The translations under genes were made by a program, and so were the position numbers. From contig OY764868.1 in assembly GCA_963668545.1 (NCBI GenBank), forward strand, positions 1,674,001-1,738,000: a DNA stretch of 64,000 nt, written 5' to 3'. Source of the DNA: G963662265 sp963668545. Its GTDB lineage: Bacteria; Spirochaetota; Spirochaetia; CADAEX01. Of the stretch, positions 43,083-51,685 are shown piece after piece. The first letter of the stretch is position 1, and every line of letters starts with the position of its first letter. The notes under the pieces are model-generated. The model searched no databases, was not told the origin of the DNA, and saw only the letters and a list, made by a program, of their open reading frames with translations.

Positions 43083-43568
43083 ATGGAAAGTATAAATGAT
43101 GAATGCTGCCCCGAGTTCAATCCTGTCCCCTGGGATGAAAAGACACATGTATGGTACAGCAAGAAATTCATTACAGCTTATATCCCCCAGTTTCTTTATA
43201 TCCCTTTCCCCGGTGCAATATCAGGAATGATGAAAAAACAGATCAGGCTTATAAACAAAGCCGAAGCAATGCCCCACACAGAGGATTTTATCTGGCTGAA
43301 CTGTCCCCTTTCCCCGTGGAAATCAATAAACTATTTTCATGTCACAACTGAGGTCCCGGGAGCTGAAAATACGGAAATGTCAGGTACATTTGTAAGCAGG
43401 GTTTTTGACGGTCCATATAACAATGTACCCTACTGGAAAAAAGAGATGGATATCTACCTGAATGAAATGGGTTATTCTTCTGACAGGTATTTTACATTCT
43501 ATACAACATGTCCGAAATGCGCTGCTAAATTCGGCCATAATTACATAGTACTGTTTGCCCTTGTCTGA
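43083..43568 (+). CDS. Conserved protein of unknown function with Cys motifs
   Basis: 161 residues. Landmarks: CCPEFNPVPWDEKTHVWYSKKFI near the start, and TTCPKCAAKFGHNYIVLFALV at the end, where two Cys could bind metal. The segment MSGTFVSRVFDGPYNNVPYWKKEMDIYLNEMGYS resembles the effector-binding fold of GyrI-like proteins. I know the family as conserved in diverse bacteria without a proven function (often annotated hydrolase). The ribosome binding site GAGGT is ten bases upstream. Confidence 0.75.
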   Translation: MESINDECCPEFNPVPWDEKTHVWYSKKFITAYIPQFLYIPFPGAISGMMKKQIRLINKAEAMPHTEDFIWLNCPLSPWKSINYFHVTTEVPGAENTEMSGTFVSRVFDGPYNNVPYWKKEMDIYLNEMGYSSDRYFTFYTTCPKCAAKFGHNYIVLFALV

Positions 43569-43742
43569 ACTCACCCTGAAAAAAATCTCCTCGATTTCAG
43601 CAAATCAGCTTCGTATTCAGATTTGAATTGTCTTCTGCCAGCCATAATAATACCTTTTGAACAGGAACTGTCCTTGAATAATTGATCAACAACCTGTAGG
43701 ATAGCGGGACAGAAATCAAACACATTCGGAGAAGGATATAGA

Positions 43743-44573
43743 ATGATTACAGTAAACGGCAGGGAACTCAGCAGGGAAGAATACACAAGGACATGCAATA
43801 CCTATAAGATGCAGACAGGTAAAAAAGAGCTGACACAGGATGAGAAAACAGCAATTGCAAATCAGCTTGTAAATGCGAACCTTCTTCTCATGGCAGGAAT
43901 GGAATCTGATGTTGAAGTAACTGAAGAGGAACTTGAACAGAATTATGAAAATTTCAAGGCCCAGTACGCATCTGAAGAGGAATTCAGGGCTGCCCTTGAA
44001 AGAGTCAGTGATACAGAAGAGACAATCAGGGAAAAACTTAACGAAAATATACTCCTTCACAAGTATCTTTCAGAGAAATTCTACTCACAGACATCAGTTT
44101 CAGATAATGAAGCGGAAGAATTCTACAGGGAAAATGAAGCTCATTTTGTTACGCAGGACCAGGTCAAGGCATCACATATACTTGTAAAAGAGGAAGACAA
44201 AGCTCAGGGGATTAAAGAGAAAATTGATTCAGGTGAAAATTTCGAGGAACTTGCAAGGGAGTTTTCAACATGCCCCAGCAGTTCAAAGGGGGGAGATCTC
44301 GGTTTTTTCGGAAGGGGACAGATGGTTGCTGAATTCGAGAATGCTGCTTTTTCTCTCAAACCGGGTGAAATCACAGGACCTGTTAAAACCCGGTTCGGCT
44401 ACCATATGATAAAGCTGACTGACAGAAAGGAATCATCAAAACAGTCTTTTGAATCTGTAAGGGAAAATATAAAGGCATATATCGGCAAGGGAATTGCTGA
44501 CCAGATGATAACTGAAAAAATCAATGAATTAAGGGAAAGCGCTGATATTCAAATTGATGAGGCATCTCTTTAA
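43743..44573 (+). CDS. Cytoplasmic parvulin-type peptidyl-prolyl isomerase
   Basis: 276 residues. A SurA/trigger-factor-like helical N-terminus (about 1-125) is followed by the rotamase domain with VKASHILVKEEDKAQGIKEKI, EELAREFSTCPSSSKGGDLGFFGRGQMVAEFENAAFSLKPGEI and TRFGYHMIKLTDRK. The catalytic features (His in ASHIL, and in FGYHMI) are intact. No signal peptide or membrane segment is visible (it starts MITVNGRELS), so unlike most family members it should act in the cytoplasm. The ribosome binding site GGAGAAGG is close. Confidence 0.9.
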   Translation: MITVNGRELSREEYTRTCNTYKMQTGKKELTQDEKTAIANQLVNANLLLMAGMESDVEVTEEELEQNYENFKAQYASEEEFRAALERVSDTEETIREKLNENILLHKYLSEKFYSQTSVSDNEAEEFYRENEAHFVTQDQVKASHILVKEEDKAQGIKEKIDSGENFEELAREFSTCPSSSKGGDLGFFGRGQMVAEFENAAFSLKPGEITGPVKTRFGYHMIKLTDRKESSKQSFESVRENIKAYIGKGIADQMITEKINELRESADIQIDEASL

Positions 44574-44601
44574 TAAAGCTTTATGGAAACAGCAGATCAG
44601 G

Positions 44602-44626
44602 GCCGGTATTTTCATGCCGGCTTTTT
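44602..44626 (+). terminator. Intrinsic terminator after the parvulin gene
   Basis: GCCGGTA (44602-44608) pairs with TGCCGGC (44615-44621), with one G-T pair, around a six-base loop and followed by TTTTT. It lies between convergent genes and may serve the minus strand too, though no strong T-run is present on that side. Confidence 0.75.
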
Positions 44627-44633
44627 AAATTCA

Positions 44634-46394
44634 TCAGTAGTCAAGGATCCTCTTTCCGAGTGATGACAGGATAAATGATTTTATTCTCTCATCAGGTTTT
44701 TTTTCTGATTCCACCGAAATCAGTTTCAGGTTTCCCGACCTGGCTGTCATTTCCATTATCAGATGGGTCTCCCTGTCAGTAAAACCGCTGCTGCCCCTGT
44801 CACTCACATCAGGATTATAGTAAACTGCCAGCCCTGATGTTCCTGATGATGTTTTTCTCAGCGCCCTGTGCATTATCTGCTTGAGGTCCATTAAATCAAC
44901 ATCTTCCATTGTATAGACAGTAAGGTGGGCACTTTTTATAATTTCCCTCTCTTTTTTCCCTGCCGACTGAATACCGAGAAGTACAGCATTTTCTGTATCA
45001 AGCCATCCCTCCTCTCTTCCCAATCCTATTAACCTGCCGAGAAGATCGCTGTTGTCACTGTCAAGTGACGGATGGTCTGAAATCCACAGCAGGCCGACAG
45101 ACTTTATGGCTCTTCCTATCGATGAAATTCTCCCGATAATATCCCTGCTGTCTGTAACAGCTTTTGCCCCTCTGGCAAATAATTCAACTTCAGCATCACT
45201 TTCTTTCCTTACAGGCACAGGCCTGTATCCAAGCTCCTTCAGTGAAACACGCCATTCCCTGTCTGATGTCAGCCCGTCAATCTGACTGTAGTAGAGAGTA
45301 TTGCACTCCCTGACCATTTCATCATTTACAGGCTTTTTTTCGACATATGAGGAGGTCATTGATGCAAGCAGTGCTGAATAGTTGGGAATAAACTCAATCC
45401 TCTTTCCCACAGAATATTCTGTTCCGGTTCCGCTCAGGTCCATCAGGAGGTGATCACTTGATGCACCCAGTATTCTGATCTTTTCATCAACAGGGGAAAG
45501 ACCCTCTATATCCACATCCTCTCTTCCGATGTTCAGTATCCCCCTGAGCATTTCACCCCTGTCAGGGAACTGCTGCTTTCTGCCGAATGCATCTTCTCCA
45601 GTCTCGCCTATAGGCACTGAAGGTTTTTTTTTCATTTCAATAAGTTCTGATGATAGAATAAATACCTTCTGCCCGGTACCAGGCCATTTTTTTCTGAAAA
45701 CTGTCTCCCTGCCGAGAAGTATAGCTTCCCCGATCCTAAGATGGTTTATCTCTTTCGGCATTCTGCCTGATCTTATGAGAGGAAGAGATGACGAGTTCCC
45801 CCCTGAAAGAATATGCATTTTTCTGGAAAAATTATCCTCTATCCGTTTTGACCAGTCCACAAGCATCTGCATGTTTTTTTCAGAAGGAAGGACACCTCCG
45901 TAACAGGTGAGGTTTGTCCCAAGCCCCTTTATCTCCACCCCCTCCATATCTATTGTCTCGTGAACAGCATGGAGAAGATCATCAGGCCATATCCCCTCCC
46001 TCAGATCCCCGAGATCAACCATCAGAAGTACATTATGGACAGTACCCCTCCTTACTGCAGCATCGGACAGGGCCCTTAGAACGGAAAGCTCGGAATTGAG
46101 GCTTATATCAACTGAAGCAACTATATCATCAACCTCTGTAATAGGGGGGATCCTCAGAAGCATCACAGATTCATTTACACCTGATGATCTGAGTCTGTTT
46201 ATATTCTCAAGCCGTGATTCACCTATCCCCTTCACTCCTCCTCTTATCATTGCCTTTGCAGCCTGGGGCATTCCGCATACAGCCTTTGTAACTCCGGTAA
46301 CTTCAATACCGTAGTCAGCACAGAAAGAAACAACAGCTGTTGCATTTTTTTCAAGCTGTTCAAGGTCTATGCTCAGTCCTGGAGAGCCCATCAA
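44634..46394 (-). CDS. orr: Ornithine racemase fused to an arginase-fold domain lacking metal ligands
   Basis: 586 residues, about 230 longer than ordinary ornithine racemase. Residues 1-355 are an alanine-racemase-type PLP barrel, with the PLP Lys in TGVTKAVCG (K37), GIGESRLENINRLRS, and LLMVDLGDLREGI. The remainder aligns with arginase/agmatinase in ENAVLLGIQSAGKKEREIIKS and VYTMEDVDLMDLKQIMHRAL, but the metal motifs are broken: WISDHPSLDS for DAHxD, YYNPDVSD for SFDxDxxDP, and no GGDHS. It overlaps the preceding gene by 4 bases (ATGA). It probably makes D-ornithine for OraSE; the extra domain may bind arginine or ornithine. Confidence 0.85.
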   Translation of the reverse strand: MMGSPGLSIDLEQLEKNATAVVSFCADYGIEVTGVTKAVCGMPQAAKAMIRGGVKGIGESRLENINRLRSSGVNESVMLLRIPPITEVDDIVASVDISLNSELSVLRALSDAAVRRGTVHNVLLMVDLGDLREGIWPDDLLHAVHETIDMEGVEIKGLGTNLTCYGGVLPSEKNMQMLVDWSKRIEDNFSRKMHILSGGNSSSLPLIRSGRMPKEINHLRIGEAILLGRETVFRKKWPGTGQKVFILSSELIEMKKKPSVPIGETGEDAFGRKQQFPDRGEMLRGILNIGREDVDIEGLSPVDEKIRILGASSDHLLMDLSGTGTEYSVGKRIEFIPNYSALLASMTSSYVEKKPVNDEMVRECNTLYYSQIDGLTSDREWRVSLKELGYRPVPVRKESDAEVELFARGAKAVTDSRDIIGRISSIGRAIKSVGLLWISDHPSLDSDNSDLLGRLIGLGREEGWLDTENAVLLGIQSAGKKEREIIKSAHLTVYTMEDVDLMDLKQIMHRALRKTSSGTSGLAVYYNPDVSDRGSSGFTDRETHLIMEMTARSGNLKLISVESEKKPDERIKSFILSSLGKRILDY

Positions 46395-47773
46395 TATTCC
46401 TTCCTTATATACTCAGCCAGAAGAATTCCGGCATCTTCCGGGTGTTTTCCTGAAAGTACTCCGAGCGATGACATCAGGTAATTCCTGTCTATGATAATTT
46501 CCGCAGATTCATCCGGTACCATCCTGTTTTTTATCTTTTTTCTTATAACCCTCTCAATTATTTCCCTTCCTTCAGGAAGCCTTGAAAAAACACCGCCTGT
46601 CCCGATTACAGCTTTTACAGATGAAAGGTCCTTGCCTGATGGGACTTCCTGTTTACCATGAACCGAGTATATGCTTTTGATTATTCCGGCATGCCTTTCA
46701 AGACCTGTCCTGACCGCAAAATAGGCGAGTTCCGAGACAATTCTTTCCTGAACCATATCAGATGGAATATATTCAAGGTTGTCAACATACTGAGCTATGG
46801 TTTTTTTTCCCGTACCAGCCCCCTTTGCTACTGCATGCTCACCTGCATTTTCCAGTATGTTTTTCCTGTTCACATACACACCCAGGTCTCCCTCAACTGT
46901 TCTCTTTGCATCAACTTCAGGTGAAATCATTGATGATTCATATCTGCCTGTACCGTCTGTAACTGAATGAACATCAGTTGTCGCCCCTCCGACATCGAAA
47001 ACAAGTATGCTTCCGAGCTGCTCTGAAAGTATCCTGGCTGAAAGCATAACAGCACCCGGAGTCGGTATTATATCCCCGTCTATAAATCTTCTGATTTCAG
47101 ACATCCCAGGAGCATGTACAATATGTTTTTCAAAAAGATCATGTATCACCTTTCTGGCAGGCTCCACAACAAGCATGTCTATTTCCGGATATACATTGTC
47201 TACAGATGTGATATCAATATTTCTGTTTCTGAATATCTCTTCAACATCCTCTGCTATGTCGCTGTTGCCGGCATAGAGAACAGGTATATTGAATTTTCTT
47301 TCTTCAAGAAGGGATGCAATTTTCAGGCTGTTGTATATTGATGTTTCCGTATCTCCCGATTCAACACCGCCTGAAATCATAATAATGCTGGGCCTTGTCA
47401 GAGCAATTTTTTCAAGCTCCCTTTCACTGATTTTCCCTGCTGTTATCAGGGATATATTGGCACCTGCCCCCAGAGCTGCCTCCCTTGCCGCTTTTACAGT
47501 CATTTCCCTTACAAGCCCGTGCACAGACATTTTAAGTCCCCCGGCAGCGCTGCTTGTCCCGTAAAAACGGTGACAGGAAAGGCTTGACACATTAATCCTT
47601 TTTTTCAGGTTTTCAATTGCCTCTTCAAGGCCTTTTCCCACATCCCCTTCAATTACTGTTGTCCTTGCAATACCCTGTCCCAGGAGCACAGGCTTTCCTG
47701 TTCCTATCCTGTCGAAGCAGTTTATTTTTGTAGTAGTGCTTCCTATTTCCGCTATTAAAATATCTGCAATCAT
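46391..47773 (-). CDS. GlmL/MutL-family mutase-associated ASKHA protein
   Basis: 460 residues of the GlmL/MutL family found beside B12-dependent aminomutases. Motifs: AEIGSTTTKINCFD (phosphate 1), MISGGVESGDTETSIYNSL, LVFDVGGATTDVHSV (phosphate 2), and IGTGGVFSRLP (adenosine). An ATPase of this fold is thought to repair or reload the damaged cobalamin of the mutase. Its 4-base overlaps with oraE and orr tie it to ornithine aminomutase. Confidence 0.9.
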   Translation of the reverse strand: MIADILIAEIGSTTTKINCFDRIGTGKPVLLGQGIARTTVIEGDVGKGLEEAIENLKKRINVSSLSCHRFYGTSSAAGGLKMSVHGLVREMTVKAAREAALGAGANISLITAGKISERELEKIALTRPSIIMISGGVESGDTETSIYNSLKIASLLEERKFNIPVLYAGNSDIAEDVEEIFRNRNIDITSVDNVYPEIDMLVVEPARKVIHDLFEKHIVHAPGMSEIRRFIDGDIIPTPGAVMLSARILSEQLGSILVFDVGGATTDVHSVTDGTGRYESSMISPEVDAKRTVEGDLGVYVNRKNILENAGEHAVAKGAGTGKKTIAQYVDNLEYIPSDMVQERIVSELAYFAVRTGLERHAGIIKSIYSVHGKQEVPSGKDLSSVKAVIGTGGVFSRLPEGREIIERVIRKKIKNRMVPDESAEIIIDRNYLMSSLGVLSGKHPEDAGILLAEYIRKEY

Positions 47774-49992
47774 GGTCTGTTTTTCACAAGGTAGGATGCC
47801 ACTTCAATCCCCTTTGTTCCCCTTCCGAATCCTGCATCAATTCCCTGTTTCACAGCAGTATCAGGGGAAACCTGCGTCCCTCCGCATACAATTAGAAAAC
47901 GCTCCCTGACCCCCCTTTCCAGGCAGTAGTTGTGGATCTTTTTCATGTTTTTGTAATGGACATCATCATGGCTGATTATTGTTGATGCTATAATTGCATC
48001 AGCATCTGTTTCAACAGCAGCATCAACAAGCTTTTCAACAGGAACAGATGTACCGAGATAAATGCACTTTATTCCGAATCCCTCAAGACCTCCGTGCTTT
48101 ATATCTAGAATTTCCCGTAAACCGACAGAATGCTCATCATTTCCCACAGTTGCCGCGACAACCTTAAGAGGCCTCTCCCTGACAGCTTTCCTTATCTCAT
48201 CCTCATCCATTATGTCAGGTTCAGGAGGTATATCAAGTTCATCAAGATCAATTGAAAAATCAACCTTTCCCTTTAATTCAATCCTGCAGCCTTCACCAGG
48301 GCACATTACTTCGGTATGTATTATTTCACACTCTGTAAGACCCATACGGTTTGCTGCTTCAAGTGCTGCTGCAGAAGCCCTCTTCCTGTCAAGGGGGAAA
48401 AACATATTAAGGTGCACTACACTGTCACCCTGCCATTCCATTTCAGGCCTCACAAGATGACCTTCCCTGAGCTCTTTTGTGTTTTCAAGCCTTGTATTTA
48501 CATTGTCGCTTTCATCAAGCTCATCTATGTATTTTATCTTTTCCCTTCTCTCGAATGTGCATCCTCCTATAAGGGAAGAAGGATCTTTTTCAGCATCCTT
48601 TCCGTATGGTTCAAGATTATTGTAACCGAAGTGAGCAGTAACCGGTGCCATATAATCATCATCACGTTCAATTACCGAACCTGCACCGATTCCCCCCTCT
48701 GTCTGTCTGAAAATACCGTCACCGTTCCTTTCGGGATACAAGCCGGAGTCTACAAAAAAACCCTTCTCAACTGCACTGAAATATCCCCCCTCTTCAAGTA
48801 TTTCCTCCATGAAAAGAACAGCCCGCTCTTTCAGCTCTCTCACCTTACTTTTAAGTTCACCGCTGTCCCTTCTAATTTCAAGCATGCTCTTAATTCCGTC
48901 CATTGCGGCAAAAGCCTGCTTTGCAGTATCAACCCCTTCAATATTGTAGATATGCCAGGGAACATTTCTCCCTTCATCTGGTGTTATGGTTGACTGTATA
49001 TCAGCTCCTGTCAGTTCTGAAACAAGTATATTGAGGGTATGTGTCACAACAGCCTCTCTTGTTGATGAGCCCATATACCTTGTATTCTGCTGCGCCCTCA
49101 TCCTGAAACCTTTAAAAATCTCTCTCAGGGCGACTGCATATGGAAGGTCCATTCTGAGACACGGGGCAGGAGGTGCTGTAGGGGGAACAGTAGAGAGGCA
49201 GATGTTCTCCCTTTTCATCCCCGCCTTTACAGAGAACATCGAATTTATCGCATGCTGGACAATCAGTTCAGGCATTACCTTCCACGCCTTCCTTGCAGTC
49301 GCATTGGCATTATGTGCTCCGTCAATCTGGGCAATACCGGCCCATGCCATGATTTTCTTTGCAGCGGCGGCATCAACAAAACTTCTTATCATATTTATGT
49401 TTCTGTAGAGAACATTGTACTGCGGGTCCTGATGAGCCCCGTTCACCCCCTCTTCGGCAAAAAGGACTGCAATCTCAGGTCCTGCAACCCCGCTCACATA
49501 GGAGTGATAGTTTATCTTCCGCCCCACCTCATCTTCAATAATATCAAGAGCCTTTCTCTGTGCCCTGATCTGTTTTCTTGTTATAGGCACCCCCCCTATC
49601 CCCTGTGGAGTCCCTTCCATGAGACCGTCAATATGGCTCTGGCCTGCAGTCCTTATTACCATCAGGTGGTCGGCACCGTGCCAGGCTGCCATTCTCATTC
49701 GCCTTATATCATCCTCGAAACGCCCTGAAGCTATCTCTGTTGTTATTGTACAAAGGGGCTGGGGATCTATATTGCCGAAATAGTGGGCTGCCGGAAGGGG
49801 CTGTGATTTTTCAAGATTCCCGGATGTTTCATAGTAAGTGAACTCATCAAGTTTCTGTTCCGGATGCGGTGTTCTCCATGTCCATCCCCTTCTGCGTGGT
49901 GTATAATGTTCAAGCCCGGTAAGAATATTTTCTATATCAAGTCTGCTGTTTTCATCAGGGAGATATTTTTCAGTAGTTTCTTTCAAGCCCAT
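47770..49992 (-). CDS. oraE: D-ornithine 4,5-aminomutase large subunit
   Basis: 740 residues from the ATG at 49990-49992 (GGGGGAG ribosome binding site at about 49996-50002, one base after the oraS stop); a longer upstream frame is not used. It shifts the amino group of D-ornithine from C5 to C4 using adenosylcobalamin and PLP. Landmarks: WRTPHPEQKLDEFTYY, VAGPEIAVLFAEEGVNGAH, PALRMDLPYAVALREI-like stretch, and at the C-terminus the B12-binding motif DEHSVG (about residue 617) followed by LGTSVPVEKL and VCGGTQVS. The full-length frame is clean. Confidence 0.94.
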   Translation of the reverse strand: MGLKETTEKYLPDENSRLDIENILTGLEHYTPRRRGWTWRTPHPEQKLDEFTYYETSGNLEKSQPLPAAHYFGNIDPQPLCTITTEIASGRFEDDIRRMRMAAWHGADHLMVIRTAGQSHIDGLMEGTPQGIGGVPITRKQIRAQRKALDIIEDEVGRKINYHSYVSGVAGPEIAVLFAEEGVNGAHQDPQYNVLYRNINMIRSFVDAAAAKKIMAWAGIAQIDGAHNANATARKAWKVMPELIVQHAINSMFSVKAGMKRENICLSTVPPTAPPAPCLRMDLPYAVALREIFKGFRMRAQQNTRYMGSSTREAVVTHTLNILVSELTGADIQSTITPDEGRNVPWHIYNIEGVDTAKQAFAAMDGIKSMLEIRRDSGELKSKVRELKERAVLFMEEILEEGGYFSAVEKGFFVDSGLYPERNGDGIFRQTEGGIGAGSVIERDDDYMAPVTAHFGYNNLEPYGKDAEKDPSSLIGGCTFERREKIKYIDELDESDNVNTRLENTKELREGHLVRPEMEWQGDSVVHLNMFFPLDRKRASAAALEAANRMGLTECEIIHTEVMCPGEGCRIELKGKVDFSIDLDELDIPPEPDIMDEDEIRKAVRERPLKVVAATVGNDEHSVGLREILDIKHGGLEGFGIKCIYLGTSVPVEKLVDAAVETDADAIIASTIISHDDVHYKNMKKIHNYCLERGVRERFLIVCGGTQVSPDTAVKQGIDAGFGRGTKGIEVASYLVKNRP

Positions 49993-49993
49993 A

Positions 49994-50356
49994 TCATCTC
50001 CCCCTTTTAAAATACTTTTCAGCTGTATCCCAGTCCCTTCCCTCTGAAAGAGAAATTCCCGCATCATATATGCTTTTTCCGGTTTCAGCTGATACAGCAT
50101 AAACAATATGACCTGCCCCTTTTCCCAGCATCATTTTATCGGAGGCAGTTTTTACAATAGCAGCCGCTTCCATACTGCTGAAGCCCATCCTCAGCAGCAC
50201 AGACCTTTCTATCGATGGTGTTGTATGTTTAAAGGCAAGATTAATGAGAGGTTCAGTTATACTGTCAGCAAGTTCCCAGAAACGCTTTTCAAGTTCTTTT
50301 TCGCTTAGATTCTTCAGGCGAACAGATCTTTTTTCATAATCATCATATCTTTCCAT
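49994..50356 (-). CDS. oraS: D-ornithine 4,5-aminomutase small subunit
   Basis: 120 residues, the size of OraS. Landmarks: LSEKELEKRFWELADSITEPLINLAFKHTTPSIERSVLLRMGFSS and GKGAGHIVYAVSAETGKSIYDAGISL. It forms the aminomutase with OraE and lies directly upstream of it; the start shares one base with the ord stop (TAATG). Confidence 0.93.
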   Translation of the reverse strand: MERYDDYEKRSVRLKNLSEKELEKRFWELADSITEPLINLAFKHTTPSIERSVLLRMGFSSMEAAAIVKTASDKMMLGKGAGHIVYAVSAETGKSIYDAGISLSEGRDWDTAEKYFKRGR

Positions 50357-51429
50357 CAGACATTACCCCTTAATTCATGATCAAGACAGCTCCTCATATC
50401 TCCCAGGACTGCCCTCGGAACAGGAAGATCAAGCATTGTTTTGAGACCTGGTGATGCATTAAGCACATGAGGAATCATATTTACACATATTGCAGCAGTT
50501 CCTGTACCTCCCGGGATTTCCGGTTTTATTTCCATGGAAATATCCGGATTTCCCCTTATCCTTATATAGTCACCTGTTTCAACCCCTTCAGATCCAGGCT
50601 CAATCTGCTGTGGATGTATCATTGTTATAATCTCTTTTCCGTTGATATAGGCCCTGCCTGTCTGACGGCACCCTGCCGCCTCACCGGGTCTGACAGCTGC
50701 ATATTTTGTTTTACGTTCTGTTGAAGAGATTATCGCCTCCTGTGTCTGTACAGGTTTACTGTCAGCTTTCCATCCCAGTGCATCGCATATCATCCTTACT
50801 GATTCGTTGAAACCCACATGACCGGCAAGTATTCCCTCTTCTATCCCCTTTCTGAAATTTTCAGGGCTGAGCCCGACCCCCTGCTCTTCCATTACAGCAG
50901 GTCCGAAAGGTGAAAGGCTGTTTACCCTTTCGACTTCAATTTTCTCAACATTTCTGCATACAGAGCTAAGCATAACAACCACCAGGTCCATGATAAACCC
51001 GGGGTTAATTCCTGTTCCAAGTACTGAAACAGAGTTCTCTTTTGCAATTCTGTCGATTTCTTCTGCAATAAGAGGCTGTGATGCGGAAGGATAGGACATT
51101 TCTTCTGCTGTGGAAATAATGTTTATTCCATTTTCAAGCAGAAGCTTTATTTTGGGAAATGCTTTTTCAGTGAATGAATCAGTTGCAAGGATTGCAATAT
51201 CTGCATTTGAAGAGGAAATAACCTTTTCAATATCACTCTCAATGATAATCAAGTTTTCTGATTCTTTATTTTCCCTTCCCAGAACAGAACGGTAATCCCT
51301 GCCCATATAAGCCGGATTAAGGTCGCAGACACCTGTAAGCTCTATCCCCTTTTTATCCAGCAGAATGTCTGCAACAGTGCTTCCCATGGCACCGAAACCC
51401 CATATAAGAGTTTTAATTTTTCTCTGCAC
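50356..51429 (-). CDS. ord: 2,4-diaminopentanoate dehydrogenase
   Basis: 357 residues. N-terminal Rossmann fold (IKTLIWGFGAMGSTVADILL), GVCDLNPAYMGRDY, and the family's catalytic domain with SVLGTGINPGFIMDLVVVMLSSVC. It oxidises 2,4-diaminopentanoate, the OraSE product, to 2-amino-4-oxopentanoate with NAD(P). It is the first gene of the ornithine operon. The thiolase genes (ortAB) that usually complete the pathway are not next to it. Confidence 0.93.
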   Translation of the reverse strand: MQRKIKTLIWGFGAMGSTVADILLDKKGIELTGVCDLNPAYMGRDYRSVLGRENKESENLIIIESDIEKVISSSNADIAILATDSFTEKAFPKIKLLLENGINIISTAEEMSYPSASQPLIAEEIDRIAKENSVSVLGTGINPGFIMDLVVVMLSSVCRNVEKIEVERVNSLSPFGPAVMEEQGVGLSPENFRKGIEEGILAGHVGFNESVRMICDALGWKADSKPVQTQEAIISSTERKTKYAAVRPGEAAGCRQTGRAYINGKEIITMIHPQQIEPGSEGVETGDYIRIRGNPDISMEIKPEIPGGTGTAAICVNMIPHVLNASPGLKTMLDLPVPRAVLGDMRSCLDHELRGNV

Positions 51430-51685
51430 TTTATTTTATAACTCCGCAGTAAAATTTACGGCTTTACATGTGCTGTTTAAACTGATGATGCCTTTTATAC
51501 CGCACAACTCAAATTCTACAGAAGAAACAGGAGTTGTCAAGGAAAGCTTTTTTCTTTTCATTATAGAGCAGATATATGAAATCCTGTTTTCACAATCAGC
51601 ATAATGGATCCGCTTTTATTATTATCCTGCTCTTTATTGCTTTTTATAGTTAATAAATTAGAATTAATTATAGAGGGTTATCATT

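Noticed and set aside
43571..43640. Possible transposase N-terminal remnant on the minus strand (GRRQFKSEYE...)
   Set aside because: Only about ten residues look similar and no further transposase sequence or terminal repeats were found.
48316..49728. Long open frames on the plus strand across oraE (225 and 158 codons)
   Set aside because: They are antisense to a well-defined gene, show no domain, and have low-complexity Cys/Ser/His-rich translations typical of shadow frames.
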